Shown: positions 17,321 to 26,000, numbered from the stretch's first letter. The stretch: 64,000 nt of DNA from Burkholderia glumae LMG 2196 = ATCC 33617 (GCF_000960995.1 NZ_CP009434.1:2728001-2792000), one strand, 5' to 3'. Made by a program: numbers and translations. The notes: generated by a model from the letters alone, not told the origin.

Positions 17321-17770
17321 GAGCCGGCCGGGCCGCCGCCGCGGGCCGGCTCGCCCCTCCAGGACTCCTGAGCTTGGCCCGCCCCGCCGCCGCCGCGCTC
17401 GCGTGCGGCCCGGCCGGCGGCGGCGCCGGCGCCCGCCACGGCTGGCCGCCGGCCTCGATCACGTGCTTGGACGGCGCGCCCGCCCGGATGGGGTTGCCGG
17501 CCGCAGCAAGGCTGCCGGGCGAGGTGCCGGGCAAGGTGCCGAAGCGGGCTGCTTAACCGTTCGGTTCACGCCGACCATGCGGTTTTCCCTGTGTCGGAAC
17601 GCCGCACTTCATCCTGTAGAATCCAGCGACCCGCCTGTCCGTCGTCCCCGCGTGTCCTCGCTCCCGGCCGCGCAGCCCGGGCCGCGCGCCGATCCGGCGC
17701 ACCGCGCGGGACGCTTGACGGTGTCGCGCGCCGCGCCCGCCGCAAAACTCGAATATCGATCGTCCAGACC
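17321..17770. other. Intergenic region with hairpin, palindrome and promoter-like site
   Basis: Right after the binding-protein stop, GAGCCGGCC (17321-17329) and GGCCGGCTC (17344-17352) form a stable hairpin without a T run. AACCGTTCGGTT at 17555-17566 is a five-base inverted repeat around TT, a common operator form. A -10-like TAGAAT lies at 17619-17624. I see no convincing gene in this stretch. Confidence 0.5.
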
Positions 17771-19066
17771 ATGCAAGCATACGAAACGAGCCACGCGCAA
17801 ACCGCTGCCGCCGAGCGCCCCCTCACGCGCAGCGATTACAAGACCCTCGGCCTCGCGGCGCTCGGCGGTGCCCTGGAGTTCTACGACTTCATCATCTTCG
17901 TGTTCTTCGCACCGGCGATCGGGCAGCTGTTCTTCCCGCACGACATTCCGGACTGGCTGCGCCAGTTGCAGACTTTCGGCATCTTCGCGGCCGGCTATCT
18001 GGCGCGCCCGCTCGGCGGCATCATCATGGCGCACTTCGGCGACCTGGTCGGGCGCAAGCGGATGTTCACGCTGAGCGTGCTGCTGATGGCGATCCCGACG
18101 CTGCTGATGGGCCTGCTGCCCACCTTCGACACGATCGGCATCCTCGCCCCGGTGCTGCTGCTGCTGTTCCGCATCCTGCAGGGCGCGGCGGTGGGCGGAG
18201 AAGTGCCGGGCGCCTGGGTGTTCGTGTCCGAACACGTGCCCGGCAGCCGCATCGGCTACGCCTGCGGCACGCTCACGGCGGGCCTGACGGCCGGCATCCT
18301 GCTCGGCTCGCTGGTGGCCGCCAGCGTCACCGCGCACTTCTCGCAGGCCGAGATCGCCGCCTACGCGTGGCGCCTGCCGTTCCTGCTCGGCGGCGTGTTC
18401 GGCATGTTCTCCGTCTACCTGCGCCGCTGGCTGCACGAGACGCCGGTGTTCGCCGAGCTGCAGGCGCGCAAGGCGCTGGCCGCCGAGATTCCGCTCAAGG
18501 CCGTGCTGCGCGATCACGGCCGCGCGGTGCTGGTCTCGATGGTGCTGACCTGGATGCTGTCGGCCGCGATCGTGGTGGTGATCCTGATGACGCCGACGCT
18601 GCTGCAAAAGCAGCTGCACATCCCCGCGGCCACCGCGCTGTTCGCCAACAGCATCGCCACGCTGTGCCTGACGATCGGCTGCGTGACGGCGGGCGCGCTG
18701 GCCGACCGCTTCGGCGCGAAGGCGGTGCTGGTGGCGGGCTCGCTGCTGTTGGCCGCCAGCTTCTGCACGCTGTATGCGCGGGTGGCCGCCGACGCCTCGA
18801 CGCTGGTGCCGCTCTACGCGCTCACCGGCTTCCTGGTGGGCACCGTGGGCGCGGTGCCCACCGCCATGGTGCGCAGTTTCCCGGCCGTGATCCGCTTTTC
18901 CGGCATCTCGTTCTCGTACAACGTCGCTTACGCGATTTTCGGCGGGCTCTCGCCGGTGATCGTGTCGCTGATGATCAAATCGAACCCGTTCGCACCGACC
19001 GCCTATGTCGGCGCGGTCTGCGTGATCGGCGCACTCGGCGCGCTTTGCGCGCGCAGCGTGCGCTGA
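17771..19066 (+). CDS. MFS transporter of the metabolite:H+ symporter (MHS/ProP) type
   Basis: Twelve-helix transporter of 431 residues. The MHS subfamily is recognised from GGALEFYDFIIFVFFAPAIGQLFF in the first helix region, RPLGGIIMAHFGDLVGRKRM between helices 2 and 3, and RILQGAAVGGEVPGAWVFVSEH in helix 4. Relatives carry proline, betaine, citrate, alpha-ketoglutarate or shikimate. Its place after the hydroxyproline module fits proline/hydroxyproline uptake, but this is only inference from position. The ATG at 17771 starts a sensible N-terminus; no clear ribosome site precedes it. A strong terminator follows. Confidence 0.85.
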   Translation: MQAYETSHAQTAAAERPLTRSDYKTLGLAALGGALEFYDFIIFVFFAPAIGQLFFPHDIPDWLRQLQTFGIFAAGYLARPLGGIIMAHFGDLVGRKRMFTLSVLLMAIPTLLMGLLPTFDTIGILAPVLLLLFRILQGAAVGGEVPGAWVFVSEHVPGSRIGYACGTLTAGLTAGILLGSLVAASVTAHFSQAEIAAYAWRLPFLLGGVFGMFSVYLRRWLHETPVFAELQARKALAAEIPLKAVLRDHGRAVLVSMVLTWMLSAAIVVVILMTPTLLQKQLHIPAATALFANSIATLCLTIGCVTAGALADRFGAKAVLVAGSLLLAASFCTLYARVAADASTLVPLYALTGFLVGTVGAVPTAMVRSFPAVIRFSGISFSYNVAYAIFGGLSPVIVSLMIKSNPFAPTAYVGAVCVIGALGALCARSVR

Positions 19067-19099
19067 GCGGCGGGAGCCGGCCGCTTCGTGGTCCGCCCG

Positions 19100-19122
19100 G
19101 GGCGCCTCGCGGCGCCCTTTTT
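19100..19122 (+). terminator. Intrinsic terminator after the MHS transporter
   Basis: GGGCGCC and GGCGCCC form a perfect seven-base stem around the tetraloop TCGC and are followed by five T residues. It lies 34 bases after the transporter stop. Confidence 0.88.
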
Positions 19123-19162
19123 CATGCCCGGCGCCCATGCGAGGCGCGGCCGAGGCGGGACC

Positions 19163-19597
19163 TCAGCGCAACAAGCCGTAGCCCTGCGGGCGCCGCACGC
19201 CGTCGATGCTCGCCCCGCCCGCGCCCGTCACGAACAGCAGCAGGAAGCCGCCCGCGATCGCGACGTTCTTCCAGAAATGGACCACCAGGTCGTGCTGCGC
19301 GGCGGGGTTGGTCGCGTCCCAGAAGTTGTGGCCGATCACGGCGGTGAGGATGGTATAGGCCGCGAGCAGCAGCGCGAGCGGCTTCACGCGATAGCCGACG
19401 ATCAGCAGCAGCGCGCCGAGCCCCTCGACGGCCACCGCCAGCGGCGCGGCGAACTGCGGAAACGGCACGTAGAGGTGCTTCAGGTAAGCGACGAATTCGC
19501 CGTAGCCGAACAGTTTCATCGCGCCGCCCCACAAGAACAGGGCCGCCATCAACAGCCTCGCGATGAAGATCACGCCGGAATCGACGGAACGCGTCAT
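19163..19597 (-). CDS. DoxX-family membrane protein
   Basis: Small membrane protein of 144 residues with four hydrophobic segments. The first carries the family signature RLLMAALFLWGGAMKLFGYGEFVAYL; the second is VAVEGLGALLLIVGY; and the GHNFWD motif is in the third region. DoxX proteins are linked to thiosulfate:quinone oxidation in archaea and to redox or membrane stress functions in bacteria, but most, like this one, have no proven role. The ATG at 19597 has GAGGAGA upstream. No operon partner is visible. Confidence 0.85.
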   Translation of the reverse strand: MTRSVDSGVIFIARLLMAALFLWGGAMKLFGYGEFVAYLKHLYVPFPQFAAPLAVAVEGLGALLLIVGYRVKPLALLLAAYTILTAVIGHNFWDATNPAAQHDLVVHFWKNVAIAGGFLLLFVTGAGGASIDGVRRPQGYGLLR

Positions 19598-19980
19598 GTC
19601 TTTCTCTCCTCTGGTTCGGCGCGAGCCGCCGACGGCGGCCGTCGAGACTCGCAAATGCGCCAGAATAAAAAGATTCCGAGCGGCGTTCCAAGCAAAAGGT
19701 TGTAGCAAATCTTTACACCGGATGGCGGCCGGAGGGAAATTTCCCATGGTCGAACCGGCGAAACAGGTATGCGATTTTCCCCATTTGGCGCACCGGCGCG
19801 TCACGCACGGGCAAGCGTTGCCGATCTCGCGGCCGGCCCAAGCGGAAAAATTTTCCTCGCCGGCCGCGCGCCGATCCTGCGGCCGGCCACACAAAAAATT
19901 TTCCGCCTGCGACTAACGCCTGCCGGACGGCATCCGCGCCTGCTAGGCTTTCGATTCCCGCTCGCCTGCGCCATGCGCTC
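19598..19980. other. Divergent intergenic region with AT-rich palindromes
   Basis: No gene is seen in these 383 bases. They hold the palindrome GGGAAATTTCCC (19734-19745), a GATTTTCCCC element near 19774, and the pair of long direct repeats annotated at 19821-19910. The base composition of these motifs contrasts sharply with the GC-rich surroundings. Confidence 0.55.
19821..19910. repeat. Imperfect direct repeat, two ~35-bp units 50 bp apart
   Basis: Both units begin CCGATC, continue with GCGGCCGGCC and end with AAAAATTTTCC. The first spans 19821-19856 and the second 19871-19904, with a two-base length difference in the middle. Their starts are exactly 50 bases apart, about five helical turns. 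They lie between the divergent doxX-like gene and the unknown gene at 19981, where paired binding sites would be expected. Confidence 0.6.
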
Positions 19981-20544
19981 ATGCCCGTGTCCCCGTCGAA
20001 TGCACTCGATATCGCCCGGCTCGCCGTCAGCGTCTTCACGCCGCTGTCGGTCACCGCGCTCGGCTGGCTGATCAGCCGCCGGCTCAAGCGGCTCGAACTG
20101 GTGCAGTGGACCAACCAGAAGCTGATCGAGAAGCGTCTTGCGATCTACGACATCATCGCCCCGCAGCTCAACGCGCTGCTCTGCTTCTATACGTGGGTCG
20201 GCTACTGGAAGGACATCTCGCCCGACGACGTGATCCGCATCAAGCGCGACCTCGACAGGACGCTGCATGTCTACCGCCATCTGTTCGACGACGAGGTCTA
20301 TCACGCCTATCACGCGCTGATGCTCGCGCTGTTCGACGTGCACTCGGGCGCCGGGCGCGACGCGCGGATTCGCTCGCTCGTCACCGGGCCGAACGGTGAT
20401 CGCACCGTGCATGGCAACTATGCGTGGCACGCGAGCTGGAGCGAGCGCTTCGCGATCGCGAAGGTGCTGCCCGGCGACGAGATCCAGTCCCGCTACTACC
20501 GGCTGATGGACGCCTTGCGCGGCTCGCTCGGCGCGAACCGGTGA
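19981..20544 (+). CDS. Membrane-anchored protein of unknown function
   Basis: Protein of 187 residues. Residues 8-32 form one hydrophobic helix (ARLAVSVFTPLSVTALGWLI) followed by the basic RRLKRLE, so the rest probably faces the cytoplasm. The body is rich in aromatic residues and histidine (LLCFYTWVGYWKDISPDD, EVYHAYHALMLALFDVHSG) and is predicted helical. I do not recognise a domain with known function. It is convergent with garD and monocistronic. Confidence 0.65.
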   Translation: MPVSPSNALDIARLAVSVFTPLSVTALGWLISRRLKRLELVQWTNQKLIEKRLAIYDIIAPQLNALLCFYTWVGYWKDISPDDVIRIKRDLDRTLHVYRHLFDDEVYHAYHALMLALFDVHSGAGRDARIRSLVTGPNGDRTVHGNYAWHASWSERFAIAKVLPGDEIQSRYYRLMDALRGSLGANR

Positions 20545-20590
20545 ACCGCGGCCCGGCCGCCTGCCGCCCATGTTGCGCGCCCCAATGACA

Positions 20591-20615
20591 ACGCCCGCCG
20601 GAGCGCGGCGGGCGT
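20591..20615 (-). terminator. Hairpin between convergent genes, probable garD terminator
   Basis: ACGCCCGCC and GGCGGGCGT form a perfect nine-base stem with a seven-base loop. On the minus strand the stem is followed by TTGTCATTGG, a weak T run. It lies 47 bases after the garD stop and may also stop the convergent gene. Confidence 0.55.
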
Positions 20616-20662
20616 GACGGGTTCGAGGCCGTCCGAGTGACGGCCGCGCCGGCCCCGGCCGA

Positions 20663-22210
20663 TCAGGTCACCGGGGCCGGGTTGAACAGCGTCAGCGCGT
20701 TGGCCAGCTTCCACTGCTCGGCCCAGGTCTTGCGCCCGCTCGCGACGTCGAGCATCAGGTGGAACAGCTCCCAGCCCACCTCCTCGATGGTCTTCTCGCC
20801 GGTGGCGATGCTGCCGGCGTTCAGGTCCATCAGATCGTGCCAGCGGCGCGCCAGGTCGCTGCGCGTGGCGACCTTGATCACCGGCACCTGGGCCAGGCCG
20901 TAGGGCGTGCCGCGGCCCGTCGTGAAGATGTGCAGGTTCATGCCGGCGGCGAGCTGCAGGGTGCCGCAGATGAAGTCGCTGGCCGGCGTGGCGGTGTAGA
21001 GCAGCCCCTTGCCCCTGGCGCGCTCGCCCGGGCTCACCACGCCCGAGATCGCCGAGCTGCCCGACTTCACGATCGAGCCCATCGCCTTTTCGACGATGTT
21101 GGACAGTCCGCCCTTCTTGTTGCCGGGCGTGGTGTTGGCGCTGCGATCCACCCGACCGCGCTGCAGATAGGCGTCGTACCAGGCCATCTCGCGGATGATC
21201 TCGCGCGCGACCTGCTCGTTCGCGGCCCGCGAGGTGAGCTGGGCCACGCCGTCGCGCACTTCGGTCACCTCCGAGAACATGATGGTCGCGCCGGCGCGCA
21301 CCAGCAGGTCGGCCGCGAAGCCCACCGCCGGATTCGCGGTCAGGCCCGAGAACGCGTCGCTGCCGCCGCACTGCACGCCCACCACCAGCTCCGCGGCCGG
21401 CACGGTCTCGCGGCGGCGCCGGTTCAGGCGCTCCAGATGCTGCTCGGCCATCGTCACGATCGAGTCTATCATCGACATGAAGCCGACGTGCGCCGCATCC
21501 TGCAGGCACACCACGCCGCCGTTGTCGGGCTTGTCCGCCGCCACCGGGATCACGCCGGCCGGCAGCAGCCGCTCGGGCTGCAGCTTCTCGCAGCCGAGGC
21601 TCACCACCATCACCTCGCCGCCGAAGTTCGGATTCATGCTGATGTTGCGCAGCGTGCGGATCGGAATCTCGGCGCCGGGCGCCTCGATCGCGACGCCGCA
21701 GCCGTAGGTGTGCTCGAGCCCCACCACCCCGTCGACGTTCGGGTAGCGCGGCAGCAGCTCGCGCCGGATTCGCTCGACGGCGAACTCCACCACGCCCGAC
21801 ACGCACTGCACGGTGGTGGTGATCGCCAGGATGTTGCGCGTGCCGACCGAGCCGTCCGCGTTGCGGTAGCCCTCGAACGTGTAGCCCTCGAGCGGGGCCT
21901 GCTCGGGGGCCTTCCTGGTGGCGAGCGGCAGGTCGTCCAGGCCGGGCGGCTCGGGCATGCGCAGCGTGCGCTCGTTCACCCAGCTGCCGCGCGGCAGGTC
22001 CTTCGCCGCGTAGCCGATCACGACGTGGTAGCGCAGCACCGGATCGCCTTCCTTCAGATCGACCAGCGCAACCTTGTGCCCTTGCGGGACGCCTTCGCAG
22101 AGCGTCAGCCCGTCGGCGAACTGCGAGCCGGCGGGCAGCCCGCCGTCGTTGACCACGATCGCGACGTTGTCGTCCGGGTGGACGCGAATGTAGAGAGGGG
22201 ACTGGGACAT
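20663..22210 (-). CDS. garD: Galactarate dehydratase
   Basis: Enzyme of 515 residues, close to the E. coli GarD length. It dehydrates galactarate (mucate) to 5-dehydro-4-deoxy-glucarate. The N-terminal SAF-like domain (LYIRVHPDDNVAIVVNDGGLPAGSQ) is followed by a linker (EGYTFEGYRNADGSVGTRN) and the large UxaA-type domain with LEHTYGCGVAIEAPG, GCEKLQPE and VGVQCGGSDAFSGLTANPA. The ATG at 22210 was chosen over one seven codons further up because it starts the family N-terminus. It is divergent from the dehydratase acting on its product. Confidence 0.92.
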   Translation of the reverse strand: MSQSPLYIRVHPDDNVAIVVNDGGLPAGSQFADGLTLCEGVPQGHKVALVDLKEGDPVLRYHVVIGYAAKDLPRGSWVNERTLRMPEPPGLDDLPLATRKAPEQAPLEGYTFEGYRNADGSVGTRNILAITTTVQCVSGVVEFAVERIRRELLPRYPNVDGVVGLEHTYGCGVAIEAPGAEIPIRTLRNISMNPNFGGEVMVVSLGCEKLQPERLLPAGVIPVAADKPDNGGVVCLQDAAHVGFMSMIDSIVTMAEQHLERLNRRRRETVPAAELVVGVQCGGSDAFSGLTANPAVGFAADLLVRAGATIMFSEVTEVRDGVAQLTSRAANEQVAREIIREMAWYDAYLQRGRVDRSANTTPGNKKGGLSNIVEKAMGSIVKSGSSAISGVVSPGERARGKGLLYTATPASDFICGTLQLAAGMNLHIFTTGRGTPYGLAQVPVIKVATRSDLARRWHDLMDLNAGSIATGEKTIEEVGWELFHLMLDVASGRKTWAEQWKLANALTLFNPAPVT

Positions 22211-22242
22211 CAGGGGAAATCCTCGTTGCAACGCGCAGTGAA

Positions 22243-22262
22243 TTGACAGTCATCATACAACA
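22243..22262 (-). promoter_or_regulatory. Operator-like site in the garD promoter
   Basis: Read on the minus strand the site is TGTTGTATGATGAC followed by TGTCAA. It shares most positions with the sites at 22359 and 26001. The TATGAT inside it matches a -10 hexamer at five of six positions, so a repressor bound here would block garD transcription. The regulator gene is not in the window; a GntR/FadR-type protein is a reasonable guess. Confidence 0.5.
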
Positions 22263-22358
22263 TTGGCGAAGCCTCCGTGATTGTGCGTAAACCCTGATGC
22301 CGAAAGGCAGAAATCGATCGGGGAAAGGCTGGGCGGAGGCTTGCGCCGGTCCCATTGA

Positions 22359-22380
22359 TGTTGTACGATGACATACAACA
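22359..22380 (+). promoter_or_regulatory. Operator-like palindrome before the KDG dehydratase gene
   Basis: TGTTGTA and TACAACA form a perfect seven-base inverted repeat around eight bases (CGATGACA). The internal TACGAT is a plausible -10 with TTGCGC 17 bases upstream at 22341-22346. This is the best-formed member of three related sites around the galactarate genes. Confidence 0.6.
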
Positions 22381-22432
22381 CATTCCTCGTTACCGAATGA
22401 ACCCGCGCCCGGCGCACCTAGGACGATCCAAC

Positions 22433-23350
22433 ATGACCACGCCTCAGGAACTCAAGCAGATCATTTCGGAAGGGCTGCTGTCCTTCCCCGTCACCGACTT
22501 CGACGCCGAGGGCAACTTCCGCCCGGGCACCTATGTCGAACGCCTCGAATGGCTCGCGCCCTACGGCGCCTCGGCCCTGTTCGTGGCCGGCGGCACCGGC
22601 GAGTTCTTCTCGCTCACGCGTGAGGACTACTCGAACGTGGTGCGCACCGCCACCGCAACCTGCAAGGGCAAGGTGCCGATCCTGGCCGGTGCCGGCGGCC
22701 CCACGCACGTGGCCATCGAGTACGCCAAGGAAGCCCAGCGCCTGGGCGCCAACGGCATCCTGCTGATGCCGCACTACCTGACCGAAGCCTCGCAGGAAGG
22801 CATCGCCGCGCACGCCGAGGAAGTCTGCAAGGCCGTGCCCGACATCGGCGTGATCATCTACAACCGCGCCAACTCCAAGCTCAACGCCGACATGCTCGAG
22901 CGGCTGGCCGAGCGCTGCCCGAACCTGATCGGCTTCAAGGACGGCGTGGGCGAGATCGAGGCAATGGTCACCATCCGCCGCCGCCTGGGCGAGCGCTTCG
23001 CCTACCTCGGCGGCCTGCCCACCGCGGAAGTCTATGCCGCGGCCTACAAGGCGCTGGGCGTGCCGGTGTACTCCTCGGCGGTGTTCAACTTCATCCCGAA
23101 GACGGCGATGGACTTCTACCGCGCGATCGCGGCCGACGACCACGCCACGGTCGGCAAGCTGATCGACGACTTCTTCCTGCCGTACCTGAAGATCCGCAAC
23201 CGCCGCGCCGGCTACGCGGTCAGCATCGTGAAGGCCGGCGCGAAGCTGGTCGGCCACGACGCCGGCCCGGTGCGCGCTCCGCTCACCGACCTGGACGAAG
23301 CCGAACTGGCCCAGCTCGACGCGCTGATCAAGCAGCTCGGCGCGCAGTAA
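22433..23350 (+). CDS. kdgD: 5-dehydro-4-deoxyglucarate dehydratase
   Basis: DapA-family aldolase-fold enzyme of 305 residues. It converts 5-dehydro-4-deoxy-glucarate to alpha-ketoglutarate semialdehyde with loss of water and CO2. Strong family marks are GLLSFPVTDFDAEGNFRPG, the GGTGEFFSL loop, the tyrosine in VIIYNRANSKL and the Schiff-base lysine in NLIGFKDGVGEIE. The near relative pyrroline-4-hydroxy-2-carboxylate deaminase of hydroxyproline catabolism belongs to the same superfamily, but the N-terminus and the pairing with garD favour the glucarate enzyme. The ATG at 22433 has AGGA upstream. Confidence 0.92.
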   Translation: MTTPQELKQIISEGLLSFPVTDFDAEGNFRPGTYVERLEWLAPYGASALFVAGGTGEFFSLTREDYSNVVRTATATCKGKVPILAGAGGPTHVAIEYAKEAQRLGANGILLMPHYLTEASQEGIAAHAEEVCKAVPDIGVIIYNRANSKLNADMLERLAERCPNLIGFKDGVGEIEAMVTIRRRLGERFAYLGGLPTAEVYAAAYKALGVPVYSSAVFNFIPKTAMDFYRAIAADDHATVGKLIDDFFLPYLKIRNRRAGYAVSIVKAGAKLVGHDAGPVRAPLTDLDEAELAQLDALIKQLGAQ

Positions 23351-23389
23351 GCGCGGCAGGCCGGCGCGCCTGCGGCCACCGCTCTCGAC

Positions 23390-23422
23390 AACCCCTCGCC
23401 TCCCCCCGGGAGCGGGGGGTTT
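23390..23422 (+). terminator. Probable terminator after the KDG dehydratase gene
   Basis: AACCCC-TCG-CCTCCC pairs with GGGAGCGGGGGGTT with a small bulge, giving a very stable hairpin followed by TTTGGCTTTCT. It begins 40 bases after the stop codon. Confidence 0.7.
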
Positions 23423-23459
23423 GGCTTTCTGGCCGCCGCTGCATGCCCGAGCCCTCGCT

Positions 23460-23817
23460 TCAGGCGCCTGGCTCGCCGGCCGCGCGCAGCCCGCTCACGG
23501 TGTCGAGCAAGAACGTACCGGGCGCGGCGCGCACCTCGTCGAGCGTGGCTCGCGTGACGGCTCCGGGCCGGATCGATGCCGGCCGCCAGATAATCGAGCG
23601 CGACGTCGAGCGCGTGGCGGCGCACCTTGTCGGGATCGTGCGCATTGTCGATCAGCGCCTGAGTGTCGGCACTCAGGATGGTTGGCTGGCGGGTGTCCTG
23701 CCGTGGCAGCCGGGTACGCAGCGAGCCGACGGAATGGCCCAGATGCAGCGGGCCGGTGGGGCGGTCGCCCGTCAGCACGACGGGCAGCGGGGCGGCGTTT
23801 GCCTGGAGCTCGGACAT
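23460..23817 (-). pseudogene. trpS: Tryptophanyl-tRNA synthetase remnant
   Basis: From the ATG at 23817 the reading begins MSELQANAAPLPVVLTGDRPTG and continues with PLHLGH (the class I HIGH motif) and ADTQALIDNAHDPDKVRRHALDVALDYLAAGIDP. These match the N-terminal catalytic domain of the short TrpS type. Near 23572 the similarity ends and another frame continues with VTRATLDEVRAAPGTFLL, which resembles the extreme C-terminus of TrpS. So about 200 internal residues, including the KMSKS region, are missing and the ends are out of frame. The remnant cannot be functional. The intact housekeeping gene must lie elsewhere. Confidence 0.75.
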
Positions 23818-24226
23818 GGGCAGGCTCTCCGGAGAAAACCGCCGCGCCGCGCGCGGCATGGCTTTGCGCAAGCATGCGCGGGACGGCTGCATCGATGCTT
23901 CGGGCTACCAACGAGGCCCGCCGCCGACCTGCGAGCGGGACGCGGCGCCTGCCCGGCGGCCCTGGCTCGATCGGGCGCGCGCGGGCAGGCCGTCAGCGCC
24001 GCGGGGCGCGGCGGCATCAGGAGCGCCGGGCGGCGAGCGCCACCGCAGCGTGAAACCGAACCGCGCCGATCTCGGGCACGGTGCCCCCCCGGCAGGCGCC
24101 ACCCCGTCCTGCCCACGGGCGCGCAAAAAAGCACCGGCTTCGACGCCGCCGCCTCGAAGCCGGCCAAAAAGCCGGACCGGCACGGCGCACGCCTCGGAGA
24201 GCGTCGCCGCGCCGGTCCCGACCGGC
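23818..24226. other. Intergenic region without a recognisable gene
   Basis: Between the trpS remnant and the semialdehyde dehydrogenase stop I see no credible coding region. Only the terminator annotated at 24125-24163 stands out. Confidence 0.5.
24125..24163 (-). terminator. Intrinsic terminator of the semialdehyde dehydrogenase gene
   Basis: CCGGCTTCGA (24134-24143) and TCGAAGCCGG (24154-24163) form a perfect ten-base stem with a ten-base loop. On the minus strand it is followed by TGC and six T residues. It lies 63 bases after the stop of the minus-strand gene. Confidence 0.83.
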
Positions 24227-25804
24227 TTACTCGGGCCGGCCGTTGCGCAGGCGCGCGAGGCCGAGCGGGTTCGACTCGCGCAGGCTTTCCGGCAGCAACG
24301 ATTCCGGGAAGTCCTGGTAGCAGACCGGACGCAGGAAGCGCTCGATCGCGGTCGCGCCGACCGAGGTGGTCATCGCGTTCGAGGTGGCCGGGAACGGGCC
24401 GCCGTGGACCATCGCGTCGCACACCTCGACGCCGGTAGGGAAGCCGTTCACGAGCAGGCGGCCGGCCTTGCGTTCGAGGATCGGCAGCAGCTTGCGGGCC
24501 GCTGCCAGATCGGCGTCGTCGATCTGCAGCGTGGCCGTGAGCTGGCCTTCGAGCGATTCGAGCACGGCCGCGACTTCGTCGAAATCGCGGCAGCGCACGA
24601 TCAGCGAGGCCGGGCCGAACACCTCGTCGCGCAGCGCATGCTCGCGCAGGAAGGTCTGCGCGTCCACGTCGAACAGCGCGCCGGACAGCGCGCAGCCGCC
24701 CTCGCCCGCGCCGCCTGCGCCGAGCTGGCGCACGCCGGGGGCTTCCTGCAGCTTCGCGCGGCCGGCGCGATACGCGTCGGCGATGCCGCGCGTGAGCATG
24801 GTGCCGGCCGGCTTGCCGGCGAGCGCGGCGGCCGCGGCCCGCGAGAACGCATCGAGCTCGGCGCCGTCCACGGCGATCACGAGGCCGGGGTTGGTGCAGA
24901 ACTGGCCCACGCCCATCGTCAGCGAATCGATGAAGCCCTGCGCGATCTTCTCGCCGCGGGCCGCGAGCGCGGCCGGGAACATCACGAACGGGTTGATGCT
25001 GCTCATTTCCGCGTAGACGGGAATCGGCTCGGGGCGCGCGTTCGCGAGGTTGACGAGCGCGAGGCCGCCCTGGCGCGAGCCGGTGAAGCCGACCGCCTTG
25101 ATCGCCGGATGCTTGACGAGCGCGGCGCCGATCACGCGGCCCGGGCCCATCAGCAGCGAGAACACGCCGGCCGGCATGTTGCTGCGCGCCACGGCGCGCT
25201 GGATCGCGCGGCCGACCAGCTCGGAGGTGCCGAGGTGGGCTTCGTGCGCCTTGACGATCACCGGGCAGCCGGCCGCCAGCGCCGAAGCGGTATCGCCGCC
25301 CGCCACCGAGAACGCGAGCGGGAAGTTGCTGGCGCCGAACACGGCCACCGGGCCGAGCGGCAGCTTCTGCAGGCGCAGGTCGGCGCGCGGCAGCGGGGTG
25401 CGCTCCGGCATCGCCGGGTCCACCGAGGCGCGCAGGAAATAACCGTCGCGCACCACCCGCGCGAACATCCGCAGCTGGCCGACCGTACGGCCGCGCTCGC
25501 CCTGCAGGCGCGCGGCGGGCAGGCCCGTCTCGGCCTGCGCGCGCTCGATCAGCGCGTCGCCGAGTTCGAGGATCTCCTCGGCGATCGCCTCCAGGAACGC
25601 CGCGCGGCGCTCGAGCGGCTCGGCGCGGTAAGCGTCGAACGCCTGCTGCGCGAGCGCGCAGGCGCGCTCGACCTCGGCCTCGCTGCCGGTGCCGAACGCC
25701 GGCTCGGCAATGGTTTCGCCACGCGTGGGGTCGAACGCATGCATCGTGCCGGCCGTGCCCTTCACCGCTTCGGCGCCGATCAGCATCTCACCTGTCAATT
25801 GCAT
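24227..25804 (-). CDS. Alpha-ketoglutarate semialdehyde dehydrogenase (NADP+)
   Basis: Aldehyde dehydrogenase of 525 residues that oxidises 2,5-dioxovalerate to alpha-ketoglutarate. The N-terminus (GEMLIGAEAVKGTAGTMHAF) and length fit the KGSADH group. The catalytic glutamate is E266 in VYAEMSSINPF, the catalytic cysteine is C303 in GVGQFCTNPG, and the substrate/cofactor loop is KAVGFTGSRQGG. GGAG lies 8 bases before the ATG. It is divergent from the MFS gene. It completes galactarate catabolism and could also serve hydroxyproline catabolism, whose operon in this window lacks its own copy. Confidence 0.9.
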   Translation of the reverse strand: MQLTGEMLIGAEAVKGTAGTMHAFDPTRGETIAEPAFGTGSEAEVERACALAQQAFDAYRAEPLERRAAFLEAIAEEILELGDALIERAQAETGLPAARLQGERGRTVGQLRMFARVVRDGYFLRASVDPAMPERTPLPRADLRLQKLPLGPVAVFGASNFPLAFSVAGGDTASALAAGCPVIVKAHEAHLGTSELVGRAIQRAVARSNMPAGVFSLLMGPGRVIGAALVKHPAIKAVGFTGSRQGGLALVNLANARPEPIPVYAEMSSINPFVMFPAALAARGEKIAQGFIDSLTMGVGQFCTNPGLVIAVDGAELDAFSRAAAAALAGKPAGTMLTRGIADAYRAGRAKLQEAPGVRQLGAGGAGEGGCALSGALFDVDAQTFLREHALRDEVFGPASLIVRCRDFDEVAAVLESLEGQLTATLQIDDADLAAARKLLPILERKAGRLLVNGFPTGVEVCDAMVHGGPFPATSNAMTTSVGATAIERFLRPVCYQDFPESLLPESLRESNPLGLARLRNGRPE

Positions 25805-26000
25805 CGCTATGCTCCGTCAGTCGAAAAAAGATTCGTATCGCGCATTGTAGCCCAGCAGATACGATGACTGACTAGAAGAATCACGCGCCCCGGCATGCGG
25901 CCGGCATCGGCCACCTCATTGAGTGAAAAGGGATTATTGCGAGCGGCTCGGAAAGGGAAAACCCTGCTAGGCGCGTCACCGTCGCGGTCCTAGACTGTCA

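Noticed and set aside
19731..19860. GGGAAATTTCCC and AAAAATTTTCC palindromes considered as intrinsic terminators
   Set aside because: They are AT-rich without a GC stem and lie in a divergent promoter, so regulatory sites are more likely.
22433..23350. Possible pyrroline-4-hydroxy-2-carboxylate deaminase of hydroxyproline catabolism
   Set aside because: The N-terminus and lysine region match 5-dehydro-4-deoxyglucarate dehydratase better, and it is divergent from garD with a shared operator.
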